From: Pseudocercospora fijiensis CIRAD86
Taxonomy: Eukaryota; Ascomycota; Dothideomycetes; Mycosphaerellales; Mycosphaerellaceae
DNA: 63,030 bases
NCBI RefSeq assembly: GCF_000340215.1
Contig: NW_006921533.1
Coordinates: 4,108,091 to 4,171,120, forward strand
Direction: 5' to 3'
This document shows, one piece after another, positions 46,186 through 57,079 of the stretch. Under the pieces are notes generated by a model, which did not search any database, had not been told where the DNA came from, and saw only the letters and a program-made list of their open reading frames with translations. The stretch's first letter is position 1, and every line of letters starts with the position of its first letter. Both the position numbers and the translations under genes were made by a program.

Positions 46186-46662
46186 CGCAGCTACTTTTGG
46201 TGCAAAGGAGCCAAGATTGATGCGTGAGTTTGACTGCACGCAGCCGCCACGCGAGAGCAACGTACAGCAATAGGAAGAGATCTATCCCAAAGGTTTAAAC
46301 ACCGAGATGTCTTCTCGAGCGGCTGCTATACATCAACGAATGGGTAAGGAATGCTCCATAACCATTGGTCACTTCCAGACTGATAGCCGAAGCACGGCTG
46401 CCGTCGGCCGCTCAAACCCAGGGCCTAGGGGACCTGCATGGGTGCACATGGGGCTCCATAAACCTTGATAAGGCTAATTCGACACAGATCCCGACACAGC
46501 GACTGATGGGGCATCTCGTGGCTTTTCACAGACACAAGTGCTGCAAGAGATAACCACATGCTATCGTACAGCATGGCAAGTGCATAAGTAGAACCTCATG
46601 TCATCGTCTCAACACCCTGCTTCTTGTCATCGTTGCAAGATTCTTCCGTTCACTTCCTCACT
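46186..46662. promoter_or_regulatory. Divergent promoter with three HGATAR motifs
   Basis: 477 bp lie between the dioxygenase and permease start codons. TGATAG at 46,381-46,386, TGATAAG at 46,466-46,472 and AGATAA at 46,548-46,553 fit the GATA-factor site of AreA/NIT2. Such sites are short, so chance occurrence is possible; the position between two putative nitrogen-catabolism genes supports function. Confidence 0.5.
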
Positions 46663-48342
46663 ATGACTATCAACGAACGGATTGATGCGGTCAAAGCCGA
46701 CCTCAAGGCAAAGAGAAGACTATCAGGATGGGTACTGCCAAAGGAAGAGACCTCTTTCGCGGACAAGGATAGCTACTCCAACATCGACTCTGATGTCACT
46801 CCGCTAGAGCGAAGAACATGGACGACATGGACCATCTTGGGCTTCTGGGTGTCGGACGCTATGAATGCACAAGGCTGGATGGCGCCAGCTTCAATCATCG
46901 CCGTGGGCTTGACCTACCGAGAGGCAATCTACTCCCTCCTGCTTGGTCTAGGCATAGTCTCCATTCCTCTCGTGCTCAACGGTGCAATTGGAGCACACCT
47001 GCACGTTCCATTTCCCGTGGCCGCACGCTCGTCCTTCGGCTTCCTCTTCGCCAGGTTCGCCGTCGTCACTCGAATGGTCACAGCACTCTTTTGGCATGCA
47101 ATTCAGACGTATACCGGCTCCACCGCGCTCACACAAATGCTTCGAGCCATCTGGCCAAGCTATCTCAACATTCCCAACCATCTACCCGCATCGGCCGGCA
47201 TCACTTCACAGCAGCTACTCTCCCACTTCCTCTTTTGGAGCATCCAGTTCCCTGTCCTCCTCATTGCACCACACAAGCTGCGCTGGTTCTTCATCTTCAA
47301 GGTGGTAGTCACCGTCACTGCGAGCACGGCCACAGTGATCGCCGTAACGAGCAAGGCTGGTGGTACGGGGCAAATTTGGGCTCAAGATTATCGAGTTCAT
47401 GGAGCCGAAAGGTCTTGGCTCACGCTTGCTGCCATGATGTCCTGCGCCGGTGGCTGGGCGACGATGGCTACCAACGTTCCCGACTTCACTCGCTACCTGA
47501 AGTCTCCCAGAGGCGTCTACTGGCAAGGATTCTTCCTTCCATTCATTGGTCTCATGCTTGGGCTTTTCGGCATCATCTCCTGCTCGGCAGCCAAGGTGGT
47601 ATACGGGGAGTACGTATGGGATCCGTTAGTGCTCGCGGGCAAATGGGATGGACCAGCCGGACGATGCGGAGCCTTTTTCGTCGGACTTTGCTGGGTGGTG
47701 GCTCAGATCGGAACAAATCTGTCCGCAAATGTCATCTCATACGCCAACGACATGTGCAGTCTTTTTCCCAAGTACATCAACATCCGCCGAGGAGTCGTCT
47801 TCGCCGCCATCATCGGCGGATGGGTTATGGTGCCGTGGAAAATCATTTCATCTGCTCAAAGTCTCTTGACTTTCATGACTGGTCTAGCAATTTTCCTCGC
47901 ACCGATTTCTGCTATCTTGGCCAGTGATTACTGGCTCGTCAAGAAGCGACATGTTGATGTACCCAGCCTTTACCGTCGATACGCTCGATACAAGTACTGG
48001 CACGGCTTCAACTGGCGAGCGGCCGTGGCATTCCTTTGCTCGGTGACACCCAACATCCCCGGCCTTGCTCGAGCGGTCAATCCAAGCATTCACCTGGACT
48101 CCGGCATCATTCATCTCTACGACATGAATTATTTGTGGGGATTGACGAGTGCCGCAATCATTTACTTCACACTGTCGTACTTCTTTCCCGCTACTGAGAC
48201 TTTGATATCGGAGAGCATTCATGATGACACGGTACTCCATGGGGTGGAGTACACTCCACCCGAAGGCTCTGATCACATATCTGAGAAAGAAAAGGTTGAT
48301 ATTTCAGTGCAGCCCAAAGCGGTAGAATTTGGGGAGGTGTAA
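46663..48342 (+). CDS. NCS1-family nucleobase/ureide permease (Fur/Dal4-like)
   Basis: A single exon of 559 aa from ATG 46,663 (MTINERIDAVKADLK); upstream in-frame codons lack an ATG. About 12 membrane segments are visible. NCS1 marks include WTTWTILGFWVSDAMN, VPFPVAARSSFGF, HAIQTYTGS, NVPDFTRYLKSPRG, GTNLSANVISYANDM, FPKYINIRRGVVFAAIIGGW and DYWLVKKRHVDVPSLY. These match the uracil/allantoin (Fur) branch rather than the Fcy2 branch. The N- and C-terminal tails are hydrophilic and cytosolic. It would import a nucleobase, allantoin, hydantoin or a related ureide by proton symport; the exact substrate cannot be read off. It is divergent from the dioxygenase and close to the hydrolase fusion, which suggests uptake for that pathway. 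Confidence 0.9.
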   Translation: MTINERIDAVKADLKAKRRLSGWVLPKEETSFADKDSYSNIDSDVTPLERRTWTTWTILGFWVSDAMNAQGWMAPASIIAVGLTYREAIYSLLLGLGIVSIPLVLNGAIGAHLHVPFPVAARSSFGFLFARFAVVTRMVTALFWHAIQTYTGSTALTQMLRAIWPSYLNIPNHLPASAGITSQQLLSHFLFWSIQFPVLLIAPHKLRWFFIFKVVVTVTASTATVIAVTSKAGGTGQIWAQDYRVHGAERSWLTLAAMMSCAGGWATMATNVPDFTRYLKSPRGVYWQGFFLPFIGLMLGLFGIISCSAAKVVYGEYVWDPLVLAGKWDGPAGRCGAFFVGLCWVVAQIGTNLSANVISYANDMCSLFPKYINIRRGVVFAAIIGGWVMVPWKIISSAQSLLTFMTGLAIFLAPISAILASDYWLVKKRHVDVPSLYRRYARYKYWHGFNWRAAVAFLCSVTPNIPGLARAVNPSIHLDSGIIHLYDMNYLWGLTSAAIIYFTLSYFFPATETLISESIHDDTVLHGVEYTPPEGSDHISEKEKVDISVQPKAVEFGEV

Positions 48343-49146
48343 TAAGGGCTACGGAATGGAATAATGACACAGGTTTGCGTATGATGTAGGACAGAGAAAA
48401 GCATAGTCGATCAAAACTACTGACTGAATTCTGCCGTTCACTTTTTCAGCATCTTCCGTGGCCATGAACCATACTGTATATTCGCACCGGATTTTCTATC
48501 TCCGGTCCAGCGCCTTCCTATTTGAACGCAAGTCACAGGCAGGCACAACACGTACCTTCCACCATCGGACTTTTAACTGATATTGTACCTGCCTACTCTT
48601 TCTTCAAGCCGCTAAACCACAAAGAGAAGGAAAGTGACGGCAATCTATAACGTGGAAGGTGCATGTCACTTCTGAATCTGTGAGAGAGAGGGCGAATCTG
48701 CTGCATTCGCTCAGGGAGAGTAAACGATACGGATATTCCGGGCATGATCCTGGCAATACGGCTGCAGAAGCCCGGGATGTACTGACTTCGCCTTTTCAAG
48801 ATACGACAAGCGCTACCGGTATTAATGTTCGTGTTTGCACAATTACCACTTGTTGATGTTGCCTATGTACACAGCCGTTATGGTCACTACCTCAATACCG
48901 ATCCATCTGTACTGCGCCGCCGTATGTCCAAGAAGCGTAGATGAGCGTCAAATGGCCTGATAAATCATTGAGCCAGCAAATTCACCCCAAAAAACTCCAT
49001 GCTTGTCGCTGCTTGCGCGAATGTGTACTGTCGCTTCATGCTCTCGCTGATTCATTCTGGTATTGAAACATCATTGCGCCACCCATCACATGCAAAATAC
49101 TTCTGAACTCCGTATTCATTCCGCCGCACTGTCGCTTTGTCTGAGC
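48343..49146. other. Convergent 3' intergenic region
   Basis: About 800 bp lie between the stops of the permease (+) and the AAA ATPase (-). No gene, repeat or RNA is recognised. Confidence 0.5.
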
Positions 49147-52122
49147 TCAAGTGTAGCTCCTCATAGCGTCGATGTATCCGGTTCCTCCCTTGAGATCCCG
49201 GTCGAACGTTTCGGCAACATCGAGGACTCGTCGGATGTGGTTCATCGTCAATTTCTGTCCCTCATTCAATGACAAAGCTTGCGCTGTGCGAGCCATATTC
49301 TTAATCTGCCTTCCGTTGAGTCGATGGCGCGAAAGGATAGTGAAGTCTTCTTCGGTAAAGTTAGTAATCTCAGCGCCGTCCTGCTTGCGAATCCTATCAA
49401 TGAAGCTGCGCCAGATTTCCTTGCGAGCCTTCGGTGCGAGCTCGTCGTAGCGCAAAGCGACGTGAATACGTGATTGAAAAGCATCATCTAAAAATGTAGG
49501 TTAGCGAAAGACAGGTATCGGATCATGTCACTGAGACTTACCAAAGGTCTCTACCCGATTCGTGGTAAGGAAGAGAATGCCTTGGAAATACTCCAACAAA
49601 CGGAGGAAGATGGAGACAAGCGCGTTTCGATGGATGTCATGAACTTCTCGCTTCTCCAAAAACACGTCGGCTTCGTCAAGTAGGAGAAGAGCTCCCCATG
49701 AATGAGCGATGTCAAGAATCTTCTGAAGTTCCGACTCGAGTCGCGCAGGATCTGTGCCGAGCTCGCCAGCCGAGACAATGTACAGAGGACATCTCAACAG
49801 CTCGGAAATACTCTCAGCGGTGAGAGTCTTGCCGGTTCCCGGAGGACCATGAAGCACAAATACGAGACCTTTGCCTTTGCCTTGCACAACGTCGTCAATG
49901 GCCTTGGCCGCGTGGAATTTGTGCGACTCGACCAACGCACGAACGGTGGTTTTCTTGTCGTCTGGTAGAACGAGTGAGCCAAATGCGTCATCATTGTATG
50001 TGATCTCGCGAACGCCAGAAAGCGAGAACTCCAGCCACAGCTTCTCCGAAAATGCGAAGCCAAGCACGACAGGTGATGTTAGTAGAAGCTGCTCCTTTGT
50101 GTAGGTCCTCTTCTTAGTCTCGGCGCTATCAATCTTATCGAGCTGCTGCGAGCGCATGGGTTCGCCATTCTCGTCGACTTCGACGGCAACGAAGTGAGGA
50201 TCGCCATGATCGTCTTCGACCCACTTGTACTTGTACTTGGGTGTCTTGTCGCTGCCGGAGAGCTCTTCGTTCTCCAATTTCTCGTTGCCACCCACCGCGT
50301 CCTCCTCATCTGAGTCAGGGCCACAACAGGAACAGTCGTCGTCTTCGCTGTCACAGAATAGGTCGTCCGCGTCCTTGGGCTTGATCAGCGAAATGGGGTA
50401 GTTCGGGTTCACCCGTCGAAAGCAGGCGGGATCGATCATCACACGGCCGTTGATGTTGATCTTCAGCACCTGCTTCTTCTTCTTCATGAAAGCCAGACCC
50501 TTGTGGAACTTGTACTGCATGCCTTCCATCTCCACGAATTGCTGTCCACGCTCAATGATGGACTTCTTGATACCTTGCGGGTCTTTGTGATACTTGAGTG
50601 GATACGTGGCAAGGCTGGTGATCTTTCGGGGACCCTTGAAGGACTCAATGTCGACCTCAAAATCGCCGTAGCCAAAGCCTTTGCCGTCGTATTCCATATA
50701 CTTGCCTTCAATGCAGTACCACTCTCCGCGGGTCATGGTCTGATACTTCATCGCGTACTCGACCTTGAAACATCGGGGCTCATCCCATGCGCCATAACAC
50801 GATGTGATGGCAATGTCATTTGGCGTGAAGAGTGCCCACAGTAAATCGAAAGTGATGTTTCCCGCCTCCAAAAGCGGGTAGAGAGTCTTCTTGGTCTCAG
50901 CATAGTCTTCATCGATATACTTGACGAGAATCTTGCAAAGTGCTTTTTGCTGCTCAAGCTTCTTGACATTCTTCTTCTTCTTTTCCGTCTTGATCTTGGA
51001 CTTCAGCGTCTTTTTGTAGTAAGTGCGAAGATCCTCAAGGTACAGGAACAGCAGATTTGGGTCGATGGTAGGCTCCTCCGCCTCCAAGCTGACGCTCTTG
51101 CAGTCTTTCATCACCTCGGCAAGGACGGCACGCAGCTGCTTCGACTTGATATCGATGACGGTGTTCTGGTATTTGTTTTCCCAGTCGAATCGTCTGCGGA
51201 CGAGAAAGGCAAATTCTGCGAATTCCCCCTCCTCATCTTCGGCACTCTCCTTCAGCTTGTAATTGTGAATATTAGAGTCCCAAAGTTGGTCCACGCGCTT
51301 ATACTCCAAAGAGTCAGCCTTTTTCCCCGACTTTTTCTTCGTACTAGCTGTTGGTTTTGTACTCGATCGCCGACGCTTCGTGCTAGACTTTGGATTTGCC
51401 TTCAGTTCCGCCATCTTCGCCATGAGCTCCTGCATCTCTGTCTGGAGCTTGGCATAGTCGGCTTCAACGTCAGTTCCATCCTCTTCTGATTCCGTGTCTG
51501 CCTTCTTGGCCTTCTTAGCAGCCTTCTTCTTCCTTCTTCGACTGCTGTCGTCGTCGGAAGATGAGTCGCTGTCGTCGCTGTTGTCGTCGTCGCTCTCGCT
51601 ACTCGAGTCTATTTGCTTGCTCTTTCTGCGCTTTCTGTCTCTACCCTTTGATTTCTTCAGCTGTTTTGACTTGGCCTTTTTCTTCTTGACCTCTTCTTCT
51701 GTGGAGCTGTCGTCGGAATCGGAATCATCCGAGGCAGATTCATCGTCGGAGGCACTGTCCGAGTCTGAATCGTCTCGGGCCGATTTCTTGCGATGCGACT
51801 TCTTGACGGCTTTCTTCTTCTTGTGCTTCGGCTTTACGCATTTGGCTTTCTTCTTAGAAGCGAGAGTCTTGGTCGTGTCGTCGGTTGTGGCAGGCGCAGG
51901 TTCCTCGGGCTCTTGTCGATCGGAGGGTGCAATGGCGTCATCTTGGGGGTTCTCGTCCATGTTGGTGCCGGTTCGCAGAGACGAGTTCGGTGCGAAAGTG
52001 GTTCGCTGAGGCGAGTCAGACGGAGTGGATGCAGGCGTAGGAATGGCCGAGTCGCCTACAGAGGATGATGTCGTGTTGAGCGGTGAGTGTGAGTGTGAGG
52101 TGTCAGTGCCTTGTTTGCTCAT
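49147..52122 (-). CDS. AAA-type ATPase with long charged N-terminal region
   Basis: Two exons, 52122-49542 and 49487-49147, give 973 aa. The 54-nt intron has donor GTAAGT, branch GCTAACC and acceptor TAG. Residues 1-250 are Ser/Thr/Asp/Lys-rich low complexity with runs such as KKKAVKKSHRKKSARDD and coiled-coil character at 210-240. A middle region of about 400 residues (WENKYQNTVIDIKSKQLRAV, GEWYCIEGKYMEYDGKGFGYG) precedes an AAA core. That core has Walker A GPPGTGKT (about 759-766), Walker B ALLLLDEADVF (about 809), a sensor-like FLTTNRVETF, and a lid ending DAMRSYT. The plan is that of a fungus-expanded AAA family of unknown substrate. An acidic CDSEDDDCSCCGPDSDEED insert is unusual. Confidence 0.85.
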
Positions 52123-52775
52123 ATGTGCAGTGCAGCGAGTGTCTTCTGGAGGTTTGGCAGAAAGAGGTGCGGGTGCGGCGGGCTAGAGTGAGGGCTGACA
52201 CTGGCAAGCACAGTGGATACCGATGTCGACGAAGCGCTCTGACCTGTCTCACATGCAAGTGGCGGCAGCAGTCTTGCATGAACAATGGAAACAGGAAAAG
52301 TTATACAAAAGGTGGGAGAGGTGCGTCGATCATGTCATCTCAGAGGTGAGCGGGCCGCCCATCAGTAATGTGATATATGGCAGTGAGTATGTGATGGGCG
52401 GTGACTCGGTGAAAGTGAGGCTGAGGATGCGAGAATGCGAGACTCCAGGCAGTGATCAATGGTGGCGGCCGGGTGAGGTACCGCGCAGCGCAGGCGAAGA
52501 CGACGGCGGTAGGGCAGGGCAGGGCAGGGCAGGGCAGGGCAGGGCAGGGCAGGGTAGGCGAGGCGAGGCGAGGCGAGACAGGGTGCAATTGCAGTGGAGT
52601 GGCTCTGAGGGTCGCGCGGCGCGGATGACTAGGCTACTGTAGTTATCAACATATGTGCCTTGGGGTCTTGGGAGGTGGTGCAGTGCAGTGCAGCCTGCAG
52701 GACTCGGCGAGTGTCACGACGAGCCGCCACACGAACCGCGCACCTGCACCTGCACCTGCACCTACTGTACTGTTC
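52123..52775. other. Upstream region of the AAA ATPase, simple repeats
   Basis: No gene is supported. It contains the ATPase promoter and several microsatellites, and ends at the inverted-repeat element that borders the RIP block. Confidence 0.5.
52508..52577. repeat. (GGGCA)n and (GGCGA)n microsatellites
   Basis: Eight GGGCA units (52,511-52,550) are followed by GGCGA units (about 52,556-52,575). They make a G-rich plus strand that could form a quadruplex. Confidence 0.88.
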
Positions 52776-52953
52776 AGGACGATTAAGCGAGATGGCGGAC
52801 GGGGGTGATCCCCGTAAACGGCAGCTAGCTTGAAAACGTTAGATGTAAACTTTTTAAAGGTACGGATAATTTTTTTAGGCAGTACGCTAGCTTTAACTAG
52901 TTAGATCCTGTTTTTAGGGATTACCCCTATCTACTATCTCGCTTAATCGTCCT
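52776..52953. mobile_element. 178-bp inverted-repeat (MITE-like) element at the RIP boundary
   Basis: AGGACGATTAAGCGAGAT at the left end is inverted exactly at the right end. Homology between the arms extends to about 55-60 bp. Within the arms the left has GGCGGACGG and the right has the equivalent AGTAGATAG; all differences are C/T or G/A. No open frame fits inside. I see no clear target-site duplication. Confidence 0.7.
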
Positions 52954-55137
52954 ATATACTTAGCTATACTACTCGCTACGATAGAGAGGCGGCGCGGTAG
53001 CGGTAGCGTATACGGTATAGCTAGGGGTGTTGTTAGTAGTACCTTAAGGCCGAGTACTAACGTTACTAATAAAATAGATATTAGTAACTATAATTATTAG
53101 TATCTAGTACCTTAGGCTATAGTTCTAACCTTATCTTATAATAGCTAGAAGTAGGTAATAGCTACAGTATCTTCGTAACCCTCTTAGTACTAGTATCCTT
53201 TACAGAACCGCCTCTTACGGCTCGAATAGGCTTAAATTAGTATAGATTAGCGTAGAGATTACTTCTATAGATCTTCGAAAAGGATATTACTTAGGAGACT
53301 ACTTAGCGTAGGGTTACCTAGTAACTAAATAGTCTAAACTAGCTATACTACTAGGATTAGTATAGAAGATAGTACTGCTAATATTGTCTAATAGACCTAT
53401 AAGCTAGACAGTTCGAGAGATATTATCGAGAGAGAATTATATACTATTTTACTATCTATTTAGACTGTCTAATCCTCTATTTTTCCGAATTCTAGTAATT
53501 CTACGAATCTTTAAATTCTAGCTTTTTAAATATACCTCCTTTAGTATATCTGTATAGCCTTAACTTCTATGCCTTTAAGACTAATAATAAAGGCAAGTTT
53601 ATCTACTATATCTAGTATTAATCGAGTAATAGTACGGTACCGAAGGGCGGCCTAGTATAGGGGTAGAGGTGCCTACGGAAGTGCTAGTGATTCTAGGACT
53701 ATAAGTGGTCTTGTCTAGAAGATAAGGCTAAAGAAGCGCCTCCGAAGTAGTAGCGAAGGCTTAACTTTAGTTATACTAAGCTTAAGGCGGACTAAGACCT
53801 CGCTATTACGAAAGTATTACTATATAGTAGAATACTATCTAATAAGGTCGATACGAGGCACTATTCTATATAGAAGGAGGTCTTCTATAGGTTTAATAGT
53901 AACTATAACCCGCTAGGCTATAAGTAGGAGTAGAGTATATTCCTCCTACTTATAAGGAGCTCGAGGAGTAAGTATAAGCTATATTCGACTTATAACGAGA
54001 CCTAAACCCTAGCGCGAACGAGAGTAAGAGCCGTAGCGGTAGTCGCTTCTATAACCTATTACTAGATACGCTATCTAACTCGTTCTTCTACGGCCTACTT
54101 AATATAAAGAACTCTAACGCTAATACTATTAATCTAGTAAGATAGGCAACTAACTAGGTATTGCCTCTCGTTAATAGCGACCTTAATTGCTAGAATTCGC
54201 TCTAAAACAATACCTACGTAACTATAAGGGCTATATACTAGCGACTCGCTAAGAATCCGCTTACGAAGTATATAATATACGTCTTCTACGACCTATACGG
54301 TATTTAGCTATTTACTAGTAATTAGAGTAACGATAATAGAAAGTCGTACCTACTATACTATACTAATACGCTTCGCGCCGCTAGTTACGTACTTGCCTTA
54401 TTTAAGAGATTAAAGAAGAGTTAGAATATACTACTAGTAGAGGCATTTACTAAGAATAATAACGTAATTCTAAGAGCCTTTACTATCGCCTATCTTACTC
54501 GCTAGGGGTTATACTATACTATAGTATATAGCCTATTTATAGCTATAAGTATTCTTTAAGAATATAGTAGAATAATAGCAAAACGGCTATTCTAAGGATC
54601 TAGTAGTAGACTCGCAAAGGGCGCCCTAGCGGCCCTCGATACTATTAACTCGCCTATATTCTAGAGCTACTTATAGAATCTTTATACGCTCCTTTAGCTT
54701 ATTAATAAAGCGTACCTTATTAGCAAAAGCGATACGTTATAAGTTAGTAATATCGTACCTCGCTAGTAGCAACTACGGCGCTTAATTTAGTAGGCACTAT
54801 AACCTTATAAGAGTACGTTATTATTACTATTTAACTAGCGCTTCTTAAAGCAGATATAGGAGGTTTACTAAGTAGCTTAATTATTAGATATTAAGAATCT
54901 ATCTGTTTGTCGAGGCTTTAGCGAATAGCGATAGCGAGGAAGAGGCGCGTACCTACTTATTTAAGCGCTATTTTAGGTATAAAGAAGGCGACTATTATAT
55001 ATACGATAGCTATCTCTAATTTTATAACGAATTTATTAAATTCCGCGAGTCTACTTAGCGCTTCTTTGCTATCTATAACGAGATTAGTTACTAACGTAAG
55101 CGTAGTAATATTACTACTTATTAGGACTATATATCTC
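52954..55137. other. RIP-degraded DNA, no recognised domain
   Basis: TA-rich with dense stops in all frames. Conceptual translations through stops show stretches that might once have coded (about 53,900-54,550), but I recognise no transposase, polymerase or helicase motif. Confidence 0.6.
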
Positions 55138-55334
55138 TGTAAGAAGGGTTATATTAGCAGGTAGATAGGGTAGTGGTGAATTAGTGTAGTATTCGATAAG
55201 GATCTAGGAGGAGAGGGAGGAAGGTAGGAGAGTTGGCCTAACGCTAAGCGCTAAGCCCTGCCTAAGGCATCGAGACCCTAGCTTTACTCGGCCTAGTCAC
55301 ATGCCAATCACGTATAGCCTCTTTAGCCCTAACA
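55138..55334 (+). repeat. 197-bp LTR-like repeat, copy 2
   Basis: TGTAAGAAGGG ... CCCTAACA; the same length and ends as the copies at 9,341 and 60,486. It is the least mutated at its 3' end. The about 60 bp that follow (TACGCTTCCCTTCTAAAGGC...) are shared with copy 3 but not copy 1, so copies 2 and 3 probably each lead into the same kind of internal sequence. Confidence 0.7.
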
Positions 55335-56640
55335 TACGCTTCCCTTCTAAAGGCCGCGCCCTCGTAGCCTGCCTATATTCCAATCTCGACCTACTAATTC
55401 TATATCTTTCGAGCGAGCGTTTAGCGCTATAAACTTTATATAAAACGACTACCGCTCGAAGCTATCTATTAGCTATACTAACGACTATACCTATATCTAT
55501 ATAAATAGCTATACCTTATATAGAAGGCCTATAGAAGAGATAGTAAAAAGATAGCGTAAGGCTAAATTACGAGAGATATAATAGCAATAGCTAGTAACTA
55601 AGAAACAGATCTCTAAGGCAGAATTAGAAGCATTATTAGCCTTTAAAGAAGTAGTAATAAAGGACTACTACTTACTACCGAGCGACCCTCGTTATCTTTA
55701 TAGACTATACTAATATAACCTTAAAGAGATATTTAATATATACGGTACTAGCGCTAGTAAGTAAGAGCTAGAATATAAGGAAGAAGCTACTACTATCGAC
55801 TACGACGATATATTTATAGCGCTTCTAATAAGTTAACTAGTAGTAAGTTAGCTAGCGGCAAGTTAGGTACTATAGAGCTAGTAATAATAACTATACTCGC
55901 CCTTCTTTAAGCTACTAGATAGCTAGGCTTCTAGCCTCTACGACCCTTTAGTTAATTACTTATAACTTTTATAAGAGTAGTAGTTACTAGAAATATATAG
56001 TATTTATCTAGGTATAGAAGTATATAGATAGGCGCTATTAGAAAATAGGTATATAGCAACGTACAGAACACCCTCTACTAATCTTAGTAGTAGATAGTAG
56101 AACTAAACCGTGCCTTTCTAAGAATAGGGCAGAGCGTTTACTATTAACTAGGCTACGTACGGATAGTATATCTGCCGAGCCGGCAACCGAGTATATCCGT
56201 ATAAGCGACCGAGCTTTTCCGCGTATACGCTAAGCAGGCTCTACGCTAGCGGGATAGTACCGTAGTGTACGTAATAACATTATATAATTGTTATATAGGC
56301 TTGCTAAGGTAGGATAGAAGACTTTACTTACTTAGGTTCTTATAATTATCTCCTTCCCCCGGTATAGCTATCCTAGCTATAGGGCAATATAGTAAATTAT
56401 ACTATTTCTTATACTCTACGCTATATATACGCGTCTTATACGTACCTATCGCTAGGCTATAGTTGCTAGGTACGTTATAATTTGCCTCGTAGTTGCTTGT
56501 TTGTTTATAGATTTAAATAGACCCCGCAGTAGTTCGGTTTCCGAACTACTAAACGTATATAGTTTAGTTTCTTAGCGGCGAACTAGCTCCCTAGTTCCGG
56601 TTTAGTTTTTTCGAACTATATAGATTCCTAGTTTGAACTA
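55335..56640. other. RIP-degraded DNA, unidentified
   Basis: A charged stretch translated through stops lies at about 55,400-55,800, with no recognisable family. A short palindrome, AGTAGTTCGG/CCGAACTACT, occurs near 56,530. Confidence 0.5.
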
Positions 56641-56734
56641 GAGACTATATTAGTTTTACTATAAGGACACTCTTATTCGACTGCCGGCTACGATTGCTAG
56701 CTATAATAGTAACTATATTACATTTACTACGCTC

Positions 56735-56995
56735 TTTTGCCGTTGCTAGGGCGTAGTTGCCGTTGCTAGGGCGTAGTTGCCGTTGCTAGGGCGTAGTTAC
56801 CGTTACTAGGGCGTAGTTTTACTATAAGGACACTCTTATTCGACTACCGGCTACGATTGCCGGCTATAATAGTTACTAGGTTATATTTACTACGCTCTAT
56901 TACCGTTACTAGGGCGTAGTTGCCGTTACTAGGGCGTAGTTGCCGTTGCTAGGCCGTAGTTGCCGTTACTAGGGCGTAGTTGCCGTAGTTACGAA
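56735..56995. repeat. CGTTGCTAGGGCGTAGTTGC minisatellite
   Basis: Four units of 20 bp (56,740-56,815) are followed, after a repeated ACTATAAGGACACTCTTATT module, by five more (56,905-56,990). The module at about 56,659-56,705 and 56,820-56,865 shows that a larger, about 160-bp unit was also duplicated. Confidence 0.85.
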
Positions 56996-57079
56996 AGCTT
57001 ACCTATATAACGTTACGTAGGCGGTAATAATTAGGGCTTCGCGACATTCTTATACCTTTTAAATTCTTCCTCTATACCT

